From Actinomadura rifamycini DSM 43936 (GTDB taxonomy: Bacteria; Actinomycetota; Actinomycetes; Streptosporangiales; Streptosporangiaceae), in the NCBI RefSeq assembly GCF_000425065.1, contig NZ_AULB01000024.1, positions 1 through 64,000 on the forward strand: 64,000 nucleotides of DNA, written 5' to 3'. The position numbers were made by a program, and so were the translations under genes. Position 1 is the stretch's first letter. Every line of letters begins with the position of its first letter. Below, in pieces: positions 56,828 to 64,000 of this stretch. The notes under the pieces were generated by a model. That model had not been told where the DNA came from. It was given only the letters and a program-made list of their open reading frames with translations, and ran no database searches.

Positions 56828-57448
56828 GTGGAAGAGACGGTCATAACGGTCCGCGGCCTCGACGTGGAGCTGGGCGGAGTCCGGGTCCTGGACGGCTTCG
56901 ACCTGGACGTGCGGCCCGGCGAGTTCCTCTCGATCATGGGGGCGAACGGCGCCGGGAAGTCGACCCTGCTGCGCTGCCTGGCGGGCCTGCAGCGGCCCGC
57001 CGCCGGGGAGGTGGCCGTCTTCGGCCGGCCGCCGGTGGACGGGCCCGAGTTCTGGCGCGACGTGGTCCATATCGCGGACGAACCGAGCTGGTACCCGTGG
57101 CTGTCGGTGCGCGAGCACGTCGACCTGATGCGGGCCGTGCACGGCGAGGTCCGGCTCGACACCGACGCGGCGCTGGAGCTGTTCGACCTGACCGGACGGG
57201 ACGACGCGGCACCGGCGCGGCTCTCGGCCGGGCAGCGGCAGCGGCTCTCGCTGGCGATGGGGCTGGTGCGGCCGAGCCGGCTGCTCCTGCTGGACGAGCC
57301 GGAGCGCGGCCTCGACCTCGACTTCCGCGACCGGCTCAAGGAGATCTTCGTCGCGTACACCGTCGCGGGCGGCACCCTGGTGATGGTGACCCACGACGAC
57401 GACCTCGCCTGGTCCACCCGCCGGCTGAGGCTGGAGGCCGCCGGATGA
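56828..57448 (+). CDS. ABC transporter ATP-binding protein (export type)
   Basis: This 206-residue ATPase has Walker A GANGAGKST, a short Q-loop region (VVHIADEPSWYPWLSVREHVDL), signature LSAGQRQRLSLAM (LSAGQ for LSGGQ), Walker B LLLLDEPERGLDLD and the switch THDDDLAW. Glu-to-Glu after the Walker B Asp is intact. It starts with GTG 56828 and overlaps the permease gene by ATGA. Short ATPases of this sort pair with a separate polytopic permease. Confidence 0.93.
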   Translation: MEETVITVRGLDVELGGVRVLDGFDLDVRPGEFLSIMGANGAGKSTLLRCLAGLQRPAAGEVAVFGRPPVDGPEFWRDVVHIADEPSWYPWLSVREHVDLMRAVHGEVRLDTDAALELFDLTGRDDAAPARLSAGQRQRLSLAMGLVRPSRLLLLDEPERGLDLDFRDRLKEIFVAYTVAGGTLVMVTHDDDLAWSTRRLRLEAAG

Positions 57449-58791
57449 GCGGGGTGCGCGCCGCCCGCGGGTACCTCCGGGCGCACCGCCGGACGTCCGC
57501 CGGCTGGACGGACTGGTACACGCGCGCGGCCGTGGCCCTGTTCGCGGCCGCGCTGCTCGGCGGGTCCCTCGGTTCCGTGCTGCCGTCCGCCGCGCGGGAC
57601 GTGGACCCGTCCCAGGCGGGGGCCGGGCTCGCCCTGGTCGCGCTGGCCTACGCGGGGTTCCTCACGCTGGCCCGCAGGTTCGGTCCGGTGGCGCTCCCGG
57701 CCGCCGACGCGTCGTGGCTGCTGCTCTCGCCGCTCCCCCGCCGCGGCGTGCTCGCCCGGAGCGCCGCGGCGCTGCTGGTGCTCGCGCTCGCCGCCGGGGC
57801 GGTGCTCGGCGTCGCGCTCCTCGCGGTCCTCGGCCTGCCCGGCGACGCGCCCGCCGCACTGGCCGGCGCGGTGCTCCCGGCCGTCGCGGCGACCGTCGGC
57901 GGGGCGGCGGCGGCCGTGCTCGCCCAGGCGTCGCCGCCCTGGGACACGGGGCTGCAGGCGCTGATCGCGGGGTCGACGGCCGCCGCCGCGGCCGCGCTGC
58001 TGCTCGGCGCCGGCCCCGGCCGCGAGGTGCGCGCCGCCGTCGCCGACGCGACGCCGGCGGCGGGCCCCGCCCTCGCGGTGGCCGGCGCGGTCGCGGCCGC
58101 GCTGCTGCTCCGGCTCGCGTGGCGGGCGCTCGACCGCGTCCCCGCGCGCTCGATCCTGGACGCGTCCACCCGCACGGGGCACGTGACCGCGGCGACGGTC
58201 GGCCTCGATCCGGCCGCGCTGACGTGGATCGCCGAGGAGGCCCACTGGCGCGGGCGGACGCTGCGGTCCCGCCCCTGGCCCGCGCGGGCGGCCCGCCCCG
58301 CGGCCCTCGCCTGGATCGACTGGCGCAGGCTGGCGCGCCGTCCGGGCCTGCTGTGCGCGCTGCTCGCGTCCGCCGCGGGCCCCGCGCTCGGCGTCGCGCC
58401 CCGCGCGGCGCTGGCCGCGCGGTCGGTGCTGCCCCTGCTGCTCGGCGGGGCCTGGCTCACCCTCGCCCTCGCCGCGCCGAGCATCGCGGACGGCACGGCC
58501 TGGTGGGCGTTCGGCCCGGCGGCGGCGCCCGCGCTGGCGGCCGGGGCGCTGCGGATGGCGCGGCGGCGGCCCGTCGACCACGCCATGCCGACCCTCGACA
58601 CGCCGTTCGGCTCCGTGCCCACCGGCCCGGTCCTGTGGGCCGCGACCGGGCTCGACGTCGCCGCCCTCGGCTGCGCGCCGCTGCTCGCCGCACTGAGCGC
58701 CCCGCCGGCCGCGATCGGCCCGTACCTGGCGGTCCAGGCGGTCACCGGGGTCGCGGTCCTGGCGGCCTACCTGGCCGCCGCACGCCGCTGA
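57445..58791 (+). CDS. ABC exporter permease (DUF6297-like)
   Basis: This 448-residue protein starts at ATG 57445, overlapping the ATPase. It has about ten hydrophobic helices, Ala/Leu-rich, with a cytosolic middle segment (ALTWIAEEAHWRGRTLRSRPWPARAARPAALAWIDWRRLARRPG) typical of the DUF6297 permeases. The two halves have similar LLLSPLPRRGVLARSAAALL and RSVLPLLLGGAWLTL segments. It should form an export complex with the preceding ATPase; the substrate is unknown. Confidence 0.8.
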   Translation: MSGVRAARGYLRAHRRTSAGWTDWYTRAAVALFAAALLGGSLGSVLPSAARDVDPSQAGAGLALVALAYAGFLTLARRFGPVALPAADASWLLLSPLPRRGVLARSAAALLVLALAAGAVLGVALLAVLGLPGDAPAALAGAVLPAVAATVGGAAAAVLAQASPPWDTGLQALIAGSTAAAAAALLLGAGPGREVRAAVADATPAAGPALAVAGAVAAALLLRLAWRALDRVPARSILDASTRTGHVTAATVGLDPAALTWIAEEAHWRGRTLRSRPWPARAARPAALAWIDWRRLARRPGLLCALLASAAGPALGVAPRAALAARSVLPLLLGGAWLTLALAAPSIADGTAWWAFGPAAAPALAAGALRMARRRPVDHAMPTLDTPFGSVPTGPVLWAATGLDVAALGCAPLLAALSAPPAAIGPYLAVQAVTGVAVLAAYLAAARR

Positions 58792-58834
58792 ACCGGGCCG
58801 GACGCCCGCGGTGAGGGGCGAAGCGGGCGCGGGG

Positions 58835-59836
58835 TCAGGCGGTGGGCTTCACTCCGGCGTCGGCGAGGATCTCGCGGTTCTCCCGGTAGAGGGCGTCGAA
58901 CGCGGCCAGCTCCGCCTCGTCGTCCTCCTGCACGAACGACAGCGGGCCGTCGCCCGCCAGGGACGCCCGGTCGACCTCCGCCCGGAAGACGATCGTGCCG
59001 TTGCCCTCCAGGACGGGCTGCCAGCGGCCGTCGGCCTCCTGCAGCCACGACCGCGCCGGGCCGCCCGGGTTCCGCACCAGGACGGGCACGTCCGGGTCGA
59101 CCCGGCCGAGCCGCGACCACACCGCGCGCGACGCCGCCACGCCCGACCCGCAGGACGGCGTCAGCCCCGCGCCGCGCTCGTAGGTCTGCACGTACACGTC
59201 GGCCGGGCCCCGCCCGTCCAGCGGGAGGACGAAGCTGACGTTCGCGCCCTGCGGGAAGTCGCCGCGCGCGTCCCCGACCCGCAGGCCCGTCTCGATCAGC
59301 TCGTCCTCGCGGTAGCCGCCGATGACGCTGACCAGGTGCGAGTTCGGCACCGCCACCGCCGTGACCGGCAGCGACGCGTGGTAGGCGCCGAGCACCCGGT
59401 CGACGACCGGTTCGGCGGCCCCGGCGACGATCGGGTCGGCGGGCGCGAAGTCGACCGGCGGCAGCTCCACCGCCGTCCGCCGCACGCCGTGCGGCGTCGT
59501 CCCCGCGTCCCGGACCGTGAAGTCGTACGGGCCGGTGCGCAGCACGACCTCCCCGGCGTCGTGGCGGTCGAGGAGCAGGCGCCCCGCGCCGCGCATCCCG
59601 TTGCCGCACAGCAGCGACTCCGAGCCGTCCGGGTTGAAGAACCACGCGCGGGCCGTGCCGTCGCCGCCGTCCACGATGAAGTAGACGCCGTCGGCGCCGA
59701 GCCCGTCCGGGCGGTCGCACAGCCGCCGCACCGCGCGGGCGGCCTCCCCGCCGGGGAACAGCTCGTCCGGGGCGCCGTCGACGACGAGGATGTCGTTACG
59801 GTTTCCGTGGACCTTGACGACCGGCAACTGCGACAT
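58835..59836 (-). CDS. dapF: Diaminopimelate epimerase family protein, long form
   Basis: This 333-residue protein has both catalytic cysteines in context: LLCGNGMRGAGRLL and TPSCGSGVAASRA, plus VVKVHGNRNDILVVDG, FFNPDGSES and AVPNSHLVSVIGG. DapF interconverts LL- and meso-diaminopimelate for lysine and wall synthesis. It is about 45 residues longer than the usual 275-290, the extra being a C-terminal helical extension (EVDRASLAGDGPLSFVQEDDEAELAAF and beyond). ATG 59834-59836 is used. A neighbouring MazG-like gene is divergent. Confidence 0.88.
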   Translation of the reverse strand: MSQLPVVKVHGNRNDILVVDGAPDELFPGGEAARAVRRLCDRPDGLGADGVYFIVDGGDGTARAWFFNPDGSESLLCGNGMRGAGRLLLDRHDAGEVVLRTGPYDFTVRDAGTTPHGVRRTAVELPPVDFAPADPIVAGAAEPVVDRVLGAYHASLPVTAVAVPNSHLVSVIGGYREDELIETGLRVGDARGDFPQGANVSFVLPLDGRGPADVYVQTYERGAGLTPSCGSGVAASRAVWSRLGRVDPDVPVLVRNPGGPARSWLQEADGRWQPVLEGNGTIVFRAEVDRASLAGDGPLSFVQEDDEAELAAFDALYRENREILADAGVKPTA

Positions 59837-59957
59837 GGCGGCTCTCTGACGTGCTGAAACGGGTGATCCGACCATCGTACCGGCCGACCGGGGGCCCGCG
59901 CGGGTCCGTGCCGCTAGCATCGCCGACGTCACACCCCCGCACACACCTGGACGCGCC

Positions 59958-60254
59958 ATGTGGGACGACTTCGCCCGCCTCAGGACCGGCTACCTCCCCG
60001 GCGTCGACGAGCAGACGCTCATCCTGAAGATCGCCGAGGAGTACGGCGAGGCCGTCCAGGCGTACATCGGCGTCACCGGGCAGAACCCGAGCAAGGGCGT
60101 CCACGGCACCCCGGACAACGTCCGGGACGAACTCGCCGACGTCATCATCACCGCGGGGATCGCCCTCGTCGCGCTCACCGGCGACGACCCGGCCGCGGCC
60201 CGCGCCCACCTCGAACGCCGCCTGCGCGCCGTCACCGAGCGCTCCGGCGTCTGA
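59958..60254 (+). CDS. MazG-like nucleotide pyrophosphohydrolase domain protein
   Basis: This 98-residue protein has a short MazG-like core: LILKIAEEYGEAVQAYIG, then DNVRDELADVIITAGIALVAL, giving the EExxE and ELADV metal-binding acidic residues of the all-alpha NTP pyrophosphohydrolases. Such enzymes clean the nucleotide pool or lower (p)ppGpp. ATG 59958 follows directly on the divergent dapF region. Ribosome site not clear. Confidence 0.85.
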   Translation: MWDDFARLRTGYLPGVDEQTLILKIAEEYGEAVQAYIGVTGQNPSKGVHGTPDNVRDELADVIITAGIALVALTGDDPAAARAHLERRLRAVTERSGV

Positions 60255-60258
60255 CCCG

Positions 60259-60681
60259 TCAGCCCGCCGCGATGTCCTCGAACATCCAGCGGTGGCCCTC
60301 GAGGTCGGCCGCACGGTACCGGCCGTCCACCGCGATGTCGCCGACCTCGGCGAGAATCACCGCCCCGGCACCCCGCGCCCGCTCGAAATGCGCCTCGATG
60401 TCCGACACGTACACGTGAACGCCGTCGATCACGTACGGGACGGACGACCACGCCGCGGCCTCCGCGCACTCCTCGGCATGCCGGCGCGGCGAACGGTACG
60501 CGGGCGTCGGCTCCGCGAGCATGATCGCGCCGCCGTCCTCCGTCTCCATCTCCGCGTGCCCGATCGTCCCGTCCGGCATCGTGATCCGGCCGGTCTCCCG
60601 GAACCCGAAGGCGTCACCGAGCCACACGAGCGCCGCACGCACGTCCTCGTACGACAGCATCGGCGTAACGACCTGCCTCAC
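60259..60681 (-). CDS. VOC (glyoxalase/bleomycin-resistance) superfamily protein
   Basis: This 140-residue protein has paired beta-alpha-beta-beta-beta modules: TPMLSYEDVRAALVWLGDAFGFRETGRITMPDGTIGHAEMETEDGGAIMLAEP and, in the second half, HVYVSDIEAHFERARGAGAVILAEV with RYRAADLEGHRWMFED. One likely metal ligand is the His of GHAEM and the Glu of the C-terminal FED strand. GTG 60679-60681 follows GGAGGGG. It converges on the MazG-like gene. Substrate unknown. Confidence 0.87.
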   Translation of the reverse strand: MRQVVTPMLSYEDVRAALVWLGDAFGFRETGRITMPDGTIGHAEMETEDGGAIMLAEPTPAYRSPRRHAEECAEAAAWSSVPYVIDGVHVYVSDIEAHFERARGAGAVILAEVGDIAVDGRYRAADLEGHRWMFEDIAAG

Positions 60682-60715
60682 AACCCCTCCAAGCTCACCG
60701 ATCGAACGACGCGGA

Positions 60716-60985
60716 TCACTCCGGCGGCCCGGGCCGTTCCCGCTGGGCGAGCTTCGCCGCGATCGCGTAGTCGATGTGGACGTCGCGGTAGGTCGTTCCC
60801 GACCGCGCCTCGTCCGGAACGCCCGTGCGGACGCTGCCCGAGGATGACCGGGCGTCGGCGTCCCCGGTGAACTCGACCGAACTGTCCGGGACCGTCCCGA
60901 AGCGCAACTCGTCCGCCGTGACCGTCGCCCGGAAGAGGATCGCCGCCGACGCCGCGACCTCGTCCTCCGGATACTTCCCGGCCAT
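60716..60985 (-). CDS. Small beta-rich hypothetical protein of the repeat-protein cluster
   Basis: This 89-residue protein has no recognisable motif: AASAAILFRATVTADELRFGTVPDSSVEFTGDADARSSSGSVRTGVPDEARSGTTYRDVHIDYAIAAKLAQ. It is polar, likely a small beta domain, and probably the last gene of the leftward operon with the repeat protein (14 bases upstream). ATG 60983-60985 is used. Composition is normal for the genome, and no function is suggested. Confidence 0.65.
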   Translation of the reverse strand: MAGKYPEDEVAASAAILFRATVTADELRFGTVPDSSVEFTGDADARSSSGSVRTGVPDEARSGTTYRDVHIDYAIAAKLAQRERPGPPE

Positions 60986-60999
60986 CGTCCGTCACCCCG

Positions 61000-62550
61000 T
61001 CACCGGCTCGACTGCTTGGAGAACATGCGCATCAGCGCCCGCCCGAGTTCCTGAAGGGACTCCTCGGTCTCCCGAAGCGCCCCTCGCAACTCCGTGGCGT
61101 CGTCCGCCGCGCCTTCCCCGCCCTTTCCGCTGTTCCCGTCTCCCCCGTCCGCGGAGGACGGCCGGTCGCCCGACTTCCGATCCTCCGCCTGGTCATCCGA
61201 CCCCCGGTCCGCCTGATCGCCCGACTTCCGATCGTCCGATTCCCGATCGCCCGACTCCCGATCGTCCGTCTGGTCGGCAGGCCGGTCGTCCGGCCGGTCG
61301 TCGCCCGACTCATCGCTCGGCTCGTCGCGCGGCTCGTCGCGCGGCTCGTCGCGCGGTTCCTCGCTCGCCTCGCCTGCCTGCTTCTCGTCCGGCTGTTCGT
61401 CCGGCTGTTCGTCCGGCTGTTCGTCCGGCTGTTCGTCCGGCGTTCCGCGCGGCTGACCGCCCTCGGCATCTTCCACGGCCTGTCCCGCCGTGCTCTCGAC
61501 GGTGTCCCCGGCCTCTCCCGCAGCCCGTCCCGCGCTTTCACCGGCCTGCTGGGCGGTCTCGCCCGTCCCGCGGCCGACCTGCTCCGCCGCACCACCGGTC
61601 CCCTGCCCGGCCGCCTCGGCCGCGCCTCCAGCGCCCTGGCCGACCTGCTCGGCCGCACCCCCGGCGCCTTGACCGGCCGCCTCCGCCGCACCACCGGCAC
61701 CTTGCCCAGCTGCTGCGGCCGCGCCACCGGCCCCCTTGCCGACGTCTTGTACCGCGCCTCCGGCGCCCTGCCCGGCCGCCTCCGCCGCACCACCGGCCCC
61801 TTGGCCGACCTGCTCGGCCGCGCCGCCAGCGCCCTTGCCGACCTGTTCGGCCGCGCCTCCGGCGCCGCGGCCGACGTCCTGCACGGCGCCGCCGGTGCCT
61901 TCGCCGACGTCCTCGACGGCGGACCCGGCGCCCCGGCCGACGTCCTGGACGGCGCCGCCGGCCCCCTTGCCGACGTCCTGGACCGCGCCCCCGGCGCCCC
62001 GGCCGACCTCCTTGACGGCGCCGCCGGCGCCCTCGCCGACGTCCTCGACGGCGTGTCCCGCTCCCCGGCCGACGTGCTCGACGGCGCCGCGGGCCCCCGT
62101 GCCCAGTTCGCCGACGGCCCGGCCCGCACCGGCCCCGATGGACTCCACGCCCCGGCCGATGTGCTCGAGGAGCTGCGGGTTGCGGTCGAGGGTGGTGAGG
62201 ACGCGGTCGACGATGGCGGCCACCTCGTCGAGCCGGACCTCCAGGAGCGCCTGTGCCTCCACGCCCTTGATGTCGAGCTTGACCGCGCCCAAGCCGACGT
62301 CGGCGCCGACGTTGAGCCTCAGCATGTCGAGGACCTGTGCGGAGAGCGCCACGTGCGCCTCGAGGTTCTCGACCTCGAGGGAGATCTCCTCGACCTTGAG
62401 CTGCGGGACGTTGAGATACACGTCCGGCCCGCCCTTGGACGGCCGCCGCTCGATGGGGCGGTCGGGGTCCGGCCCGGGTACGTCGCGCGCGCCGCCGGCA
62501 TGTTCTTCCCCCCGCTCGCGCGACCGCTCGTCGGGCGTGGTGTCTGCCAT
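61000..62550 (-). CDS. Eleven-residue-repeat protein with acidic low-complexity tail
   Basis: This 516-residue protein has an N-terminal domain (about 45-125) with DVYLNVPQLKVEEISLEVENLEAHVALSAQVLDML and LDIKGVEAQALLEVRLDEVAAIVDRVL. Then come about eighteen 11-residue units of the GAGGAVQDVGK type (GAGGAAEQVGQ, GAGHAVEDVGE and others), as in LEA- and apolipoprotein-like amphipathic helices. The last 130 residues are acidic repeats (DEQP five times, EPRD, RDEP). It lies 27 bases after the SRPBCC gene. I recall the N-terminal domain from actinobacterial gas-vesicle loci. Confidence 0.75.
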   Translation of the reverse strand: MADTTPDERSRERGEEHAGGARDVPGPDPDRPIERRPSKGGPDVYLNVPQLKVEEISLEVENLEAHVALSAQVLDMLRLNVGADVGLGAVKLDIKGVEAQALLEVRLDEVAAIVDRVLTTLDRNPQLLEHIGRGVESIGAGAGRAVGELGTGARGAVEHVGRGAGHAVEDVGEGAGGAVKEVGRGAGGAVQDVGKGAGGAVQDVGRGAGSAVEDVGEGTGGAVQDVGRGAGGAAEQVGKGAGGAAEQVGQGAGGAAEAAGQGAGGAVQDVGKGAGGAAAAAGQGAGGAAEAAGQGAGGAAEQVGQGAGGAAEAAGQGTGGAAEQVGRGTGETAQQAGESAGRAAGEAGDTVESTAGQAVEDAEGGQPRGTPDEQPDEQPDEQPDEQPDEKQAGEASEEPRDEPRDEPRDEPSDESGDDRPDDRPADQTDDRESGDRESDDRKSGDQADRGSDDQAEDRKSGDRPSSADGGDGNSGKGGEGAADDATELRGALRETEESLQELGRALMRMFSKQSSR

Positions 62551-62577
62551 GGGTCCGGTCCCCTCGTCCGCGCTCGG

Positions 62578-63651
62578 TCAGCCGGCGCCGCTCTTCGCTT
62601 CGACCTTCTCGGCGTCCTGCTCTTGCTCCTGCTCCTGCTCTTGCCCCTCGTCCTGCTTCTGACCCTGCTCCTGGTCCTGGTCTTGCTCCTGGTCTTGCTC
62701 CTGGTCCTGGTCCTGTTCCTGGCTCTGCTCTTGGTCCTGGTTCTCCTGGGCTTCCTGCTCCTCCTTGACGGCGTCCTCGTGGGTCTTGACGACCTCGCCG
62801 TCGCGGATCTCGCCGCGCCAGCCCTCGATGTCGTCCTGTTCGAGGACCGAGCGGGTCATCATGTGGCGCTTGATGTGCTTGAACTCGAGGCGCAGCCGGC
62901 GCCCCTGCGCGCGCCAGAGGTTCGCGGTCTTCTCGAAGAAGCCGTCCGGGTGGTACTCGGCGACGAGCAGGACGCGGGTCAGGTTGGGGGTCAGCTCCGC
63001 GAAGGTCACGGCGCCGTCGACGTACCCCTTGGCGCCTTCGGACTTCCACACGATCCGCGTGTCGGGGATCTGCTCGGTGATCGTCGCTTTCCAGCTCCGG
63101 TGCGAGAGGAAGATCTGCGCACGCCAGTTGAGCTTCTCGTCGGACTCCTGCTCGACGCTCTCGACCTTGCTGGTGAACGAGGGGTAGTCGCCGAACCGCG
63201 TCCACTGGTCGTAGGTGGTGCGCAGCGGCAGCCCGACGTCGAACTCCTCGACGATGTTGACGACCTTGGCCTCTTTCTCGCTGCCGCCTCCGCCGCCGCC
63301 GTCTCCGTCGCCGCCGCCGAGCAGGCCGCCCGCGACGCCCTTCACCTTCTCCTTCGCTCCGGTCATCCCGGCGCTCATCCCCGCACGGAGCGGAGACTTG
63401 CCCTCCGCGATCTCCTTCGCCCCGGCGGCGAGCATCTTCTTGCCGACGCCGCCGCCGTCTCCGTCGCCGCCTCCGCCGCCGTCCCCGGCGCTCTCGCTCA
63501 GCCGTCCGGTGAGGTCGCGGATCCTGTCGTTGGCGGACGCCAGCGCCCGCGTCATCACCGCGCGCGCGAGGTCCTGGCTCGCCTCCTTGAACTGGTCGAG
63601 GGGAAGGTCGTCGATCAGACCCGGCGCGTCCTTCGTCTTGGTTTCGGCCAT
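62578..63651 (-). CDS. SRPBCC-domain protein with Gln/Glu/Asp-rich tail
   Basis: This 357-residue protein has three parts. Residues 1-125 contain an amphipathic start (DDLPLDQFKEASQDLARAVMTRAL) and Gly/Asp runs. Residues about 130-290 form a START/SRPBCC domain: VVNIVEEFDVGLPLRTTYDQWTRFGDYPSFTSKVESVEQ, then WKATITEQIPDTRIVWKSEGAKGYVDGAVTFAELTPNLTRVLLVAEY. The tail is EQDQEQ-type repeats. I recall such proteins from actinobacterial gas-vesicle clusters, but no gvpA is in this window. ATG 63649-63651 is used. It leads the operon. Confidence 0.8.
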   Translation of the reverse strand: MAETKTKDAPGLIDDLPLDQFKEASQDLARAVMTRALASANDRIRDLTGRLSESAGDGGGGGDGDGGGVGKKMLAAGAKEIAEGKSPLRAGMSAGMTGAKEKVKGVAGGLLGGGDGDGGGGGGSEKEAKVVNIVEEFDVGLPLRTTYDQWTRFGDYPSFTSKVESVEQESDEKLNWRAQIFLSHRSWKATITEQIPDTRIVWKSEGAKGYVDGAVTFAELTPNLTRVLLVAEYHPDGFFEKTANLWRAQGRRLRLEFKHIKRHMMTRSVLEQDDIEGWRGEIRDGEVVKTHEDAVKEEQEAQENQDQEQSQEQDQDQEQDQEQDQDQEQGQKQDEGQEQEQEQEQDAEKVEAKSGAG

Positions 63652-63815
63652 GGTCACCACTTCTCGCTCCGGTCGGCCGCTCCCCGCCTGGCGTGCGGAC
63701 CGTCCCGTCGTCCGCACAGGGAGCGCGGCGTCACCCCACCTGTCACCGCGACCGACGAAGGACAAACGACCCGAACCCCGACGCTCGGGTAAAACGTTGG
63801 TCTGACCTGGACGTT

Positions 63816-64000
63816 CTACCCGGTCGGGGCCGGGCTCGGGACGTGGCCGGGCGGGAAGTCGCAGTCGATGTCGCCGACGTCCTTGTCGCCGCCGGGCTCC
63901 TCGATGAGGACGTAGGCGCAGGCGCGGCCGTGCTCGTCGGTGAAGGACTGCCGGGTGGCGGTCTCGCCGCACGCGGTCAGCGTGAGCAGGACGGCGGCGC
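63816..64000 (-). CDS. C-terminal part of a small lipoprotein (5' end outside window)
   Basis: The minus-strand frame enters from the right edge and ends at TAG 63816-63818. The visible 60 residues include a hydrophobic stretch ending in LTLTAC, a lipobox with Cys, then TATRQSFTDEHGRACAYVLIEEPG and CDFPPGHVPSPAP, with two further cysteines that could pair. So this is a short secreted lipoprotein of about 60 residues after the signal. Its start is beyond base 64000. Confidence 0.75.
   Translation of the reverse strand, partial: AAVLLTLTACGETATRQSFTDEHGRACAYVLIEEPGGDKDVGDIDCDFPPGHVPSPAPTG

Noticed and set aside
61390..62130. Regular DNA repeats resembling a CRISPR or satellite array
   Set aside because: Units of 12 and 33 bases are in frame and encode the protein repeats of the 516-residue gene; no spacers of constant size.

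Overview
The window is very GC-rich, uses GTG starts often, and packs genes with 4-base ATGA or GTGA overlaps. Together with leuCD plus an NdgR-type IclR regulator, an F420-pathway guanylyltransferase, DUF397, DUF3515 and PASTA-less Hanks kinases, this indicates a filamentous actinobacterium. Thermomonosporaceae (Actinomadura-like) is my best guess, from gene content only. No phage, transposase, integrase or CRISPR array is visible, so this looks like ordinary chromosome with several accessory pieces.

Layout. 1-8.9 kb: the end of a sortase-anchored protein, a membrane Ser/Thr kinase with an Mce-associated-like sensor domain, recG, rpmB, thiD, a CBM2-like membrane protein, thiL, a stand-alone Lrp/AsnC domain and a DUF3515 lipoprotein. 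8.9-13.5 kb: a TetR gene, three tandem tRNA genes (two carry leucine anticodons on a short-variable-loop body), a second kinase and a beta-propeller lipoprotein. 13.5-21.4 kb is housekeeping: ddl, gpsA-plsC, the F420 guanylyltransferase, a cold-shock-like protein, HU, leuCD and its divergent IclR regulator. 21.4-28.6 kb: MerR, two DUF202 proteins, Rid, LysR, a SAM hydrolase/halogenase-family protein, a polar amino-acid ABC transporter and a NUDIX protein.

28.7-36.8 kb: a DMT exporter, then a glycerol operon read leftwards: MFS transporter, glpK, glpD, an alkyl-DHAP-synthase-like FAD enzyme and the antiterminator GlpP. Its leader has a clear promoter, an operator palindrome over the -35 and a terminator-like hairpin with a T run, so it looks like an attenuation circuit. 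37.1-44.7 kb: all seven membrane-arm subunits of complex I (NuoA,H,J,K,L,M,N) with no NuoB,C,D,E,F,G,I. One unusual ORF between nuoA and nuoH looks like a cysteine-poor NuoB/NuoD relic.

44.9-60.7 kb: a 1120-residue proline-rich, membrane-anchored Asp-box propeller protein, small orphan proteins, an XRE regulator, a macrolide-type glycosyltransferase with its TetR partner and a palindromic operator, a methyltransferase divergent from another TetR, DUF397, DUF4132, an ABC export pair, a long DapF, a MazG-like protein and a VOC protein. 60.7-64 kb: a leftward cluster with an 11-residue-repeat protein and an SRPBCC protein with a Gln/Asp/Glu-rich tail, of a kind I associate with actinobacterial gas-vesicle neighbourhoods, then the end of a lipoprotein gene at the edge.

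All assignments come from reading the sequence and from memory of the families; no database search was run.
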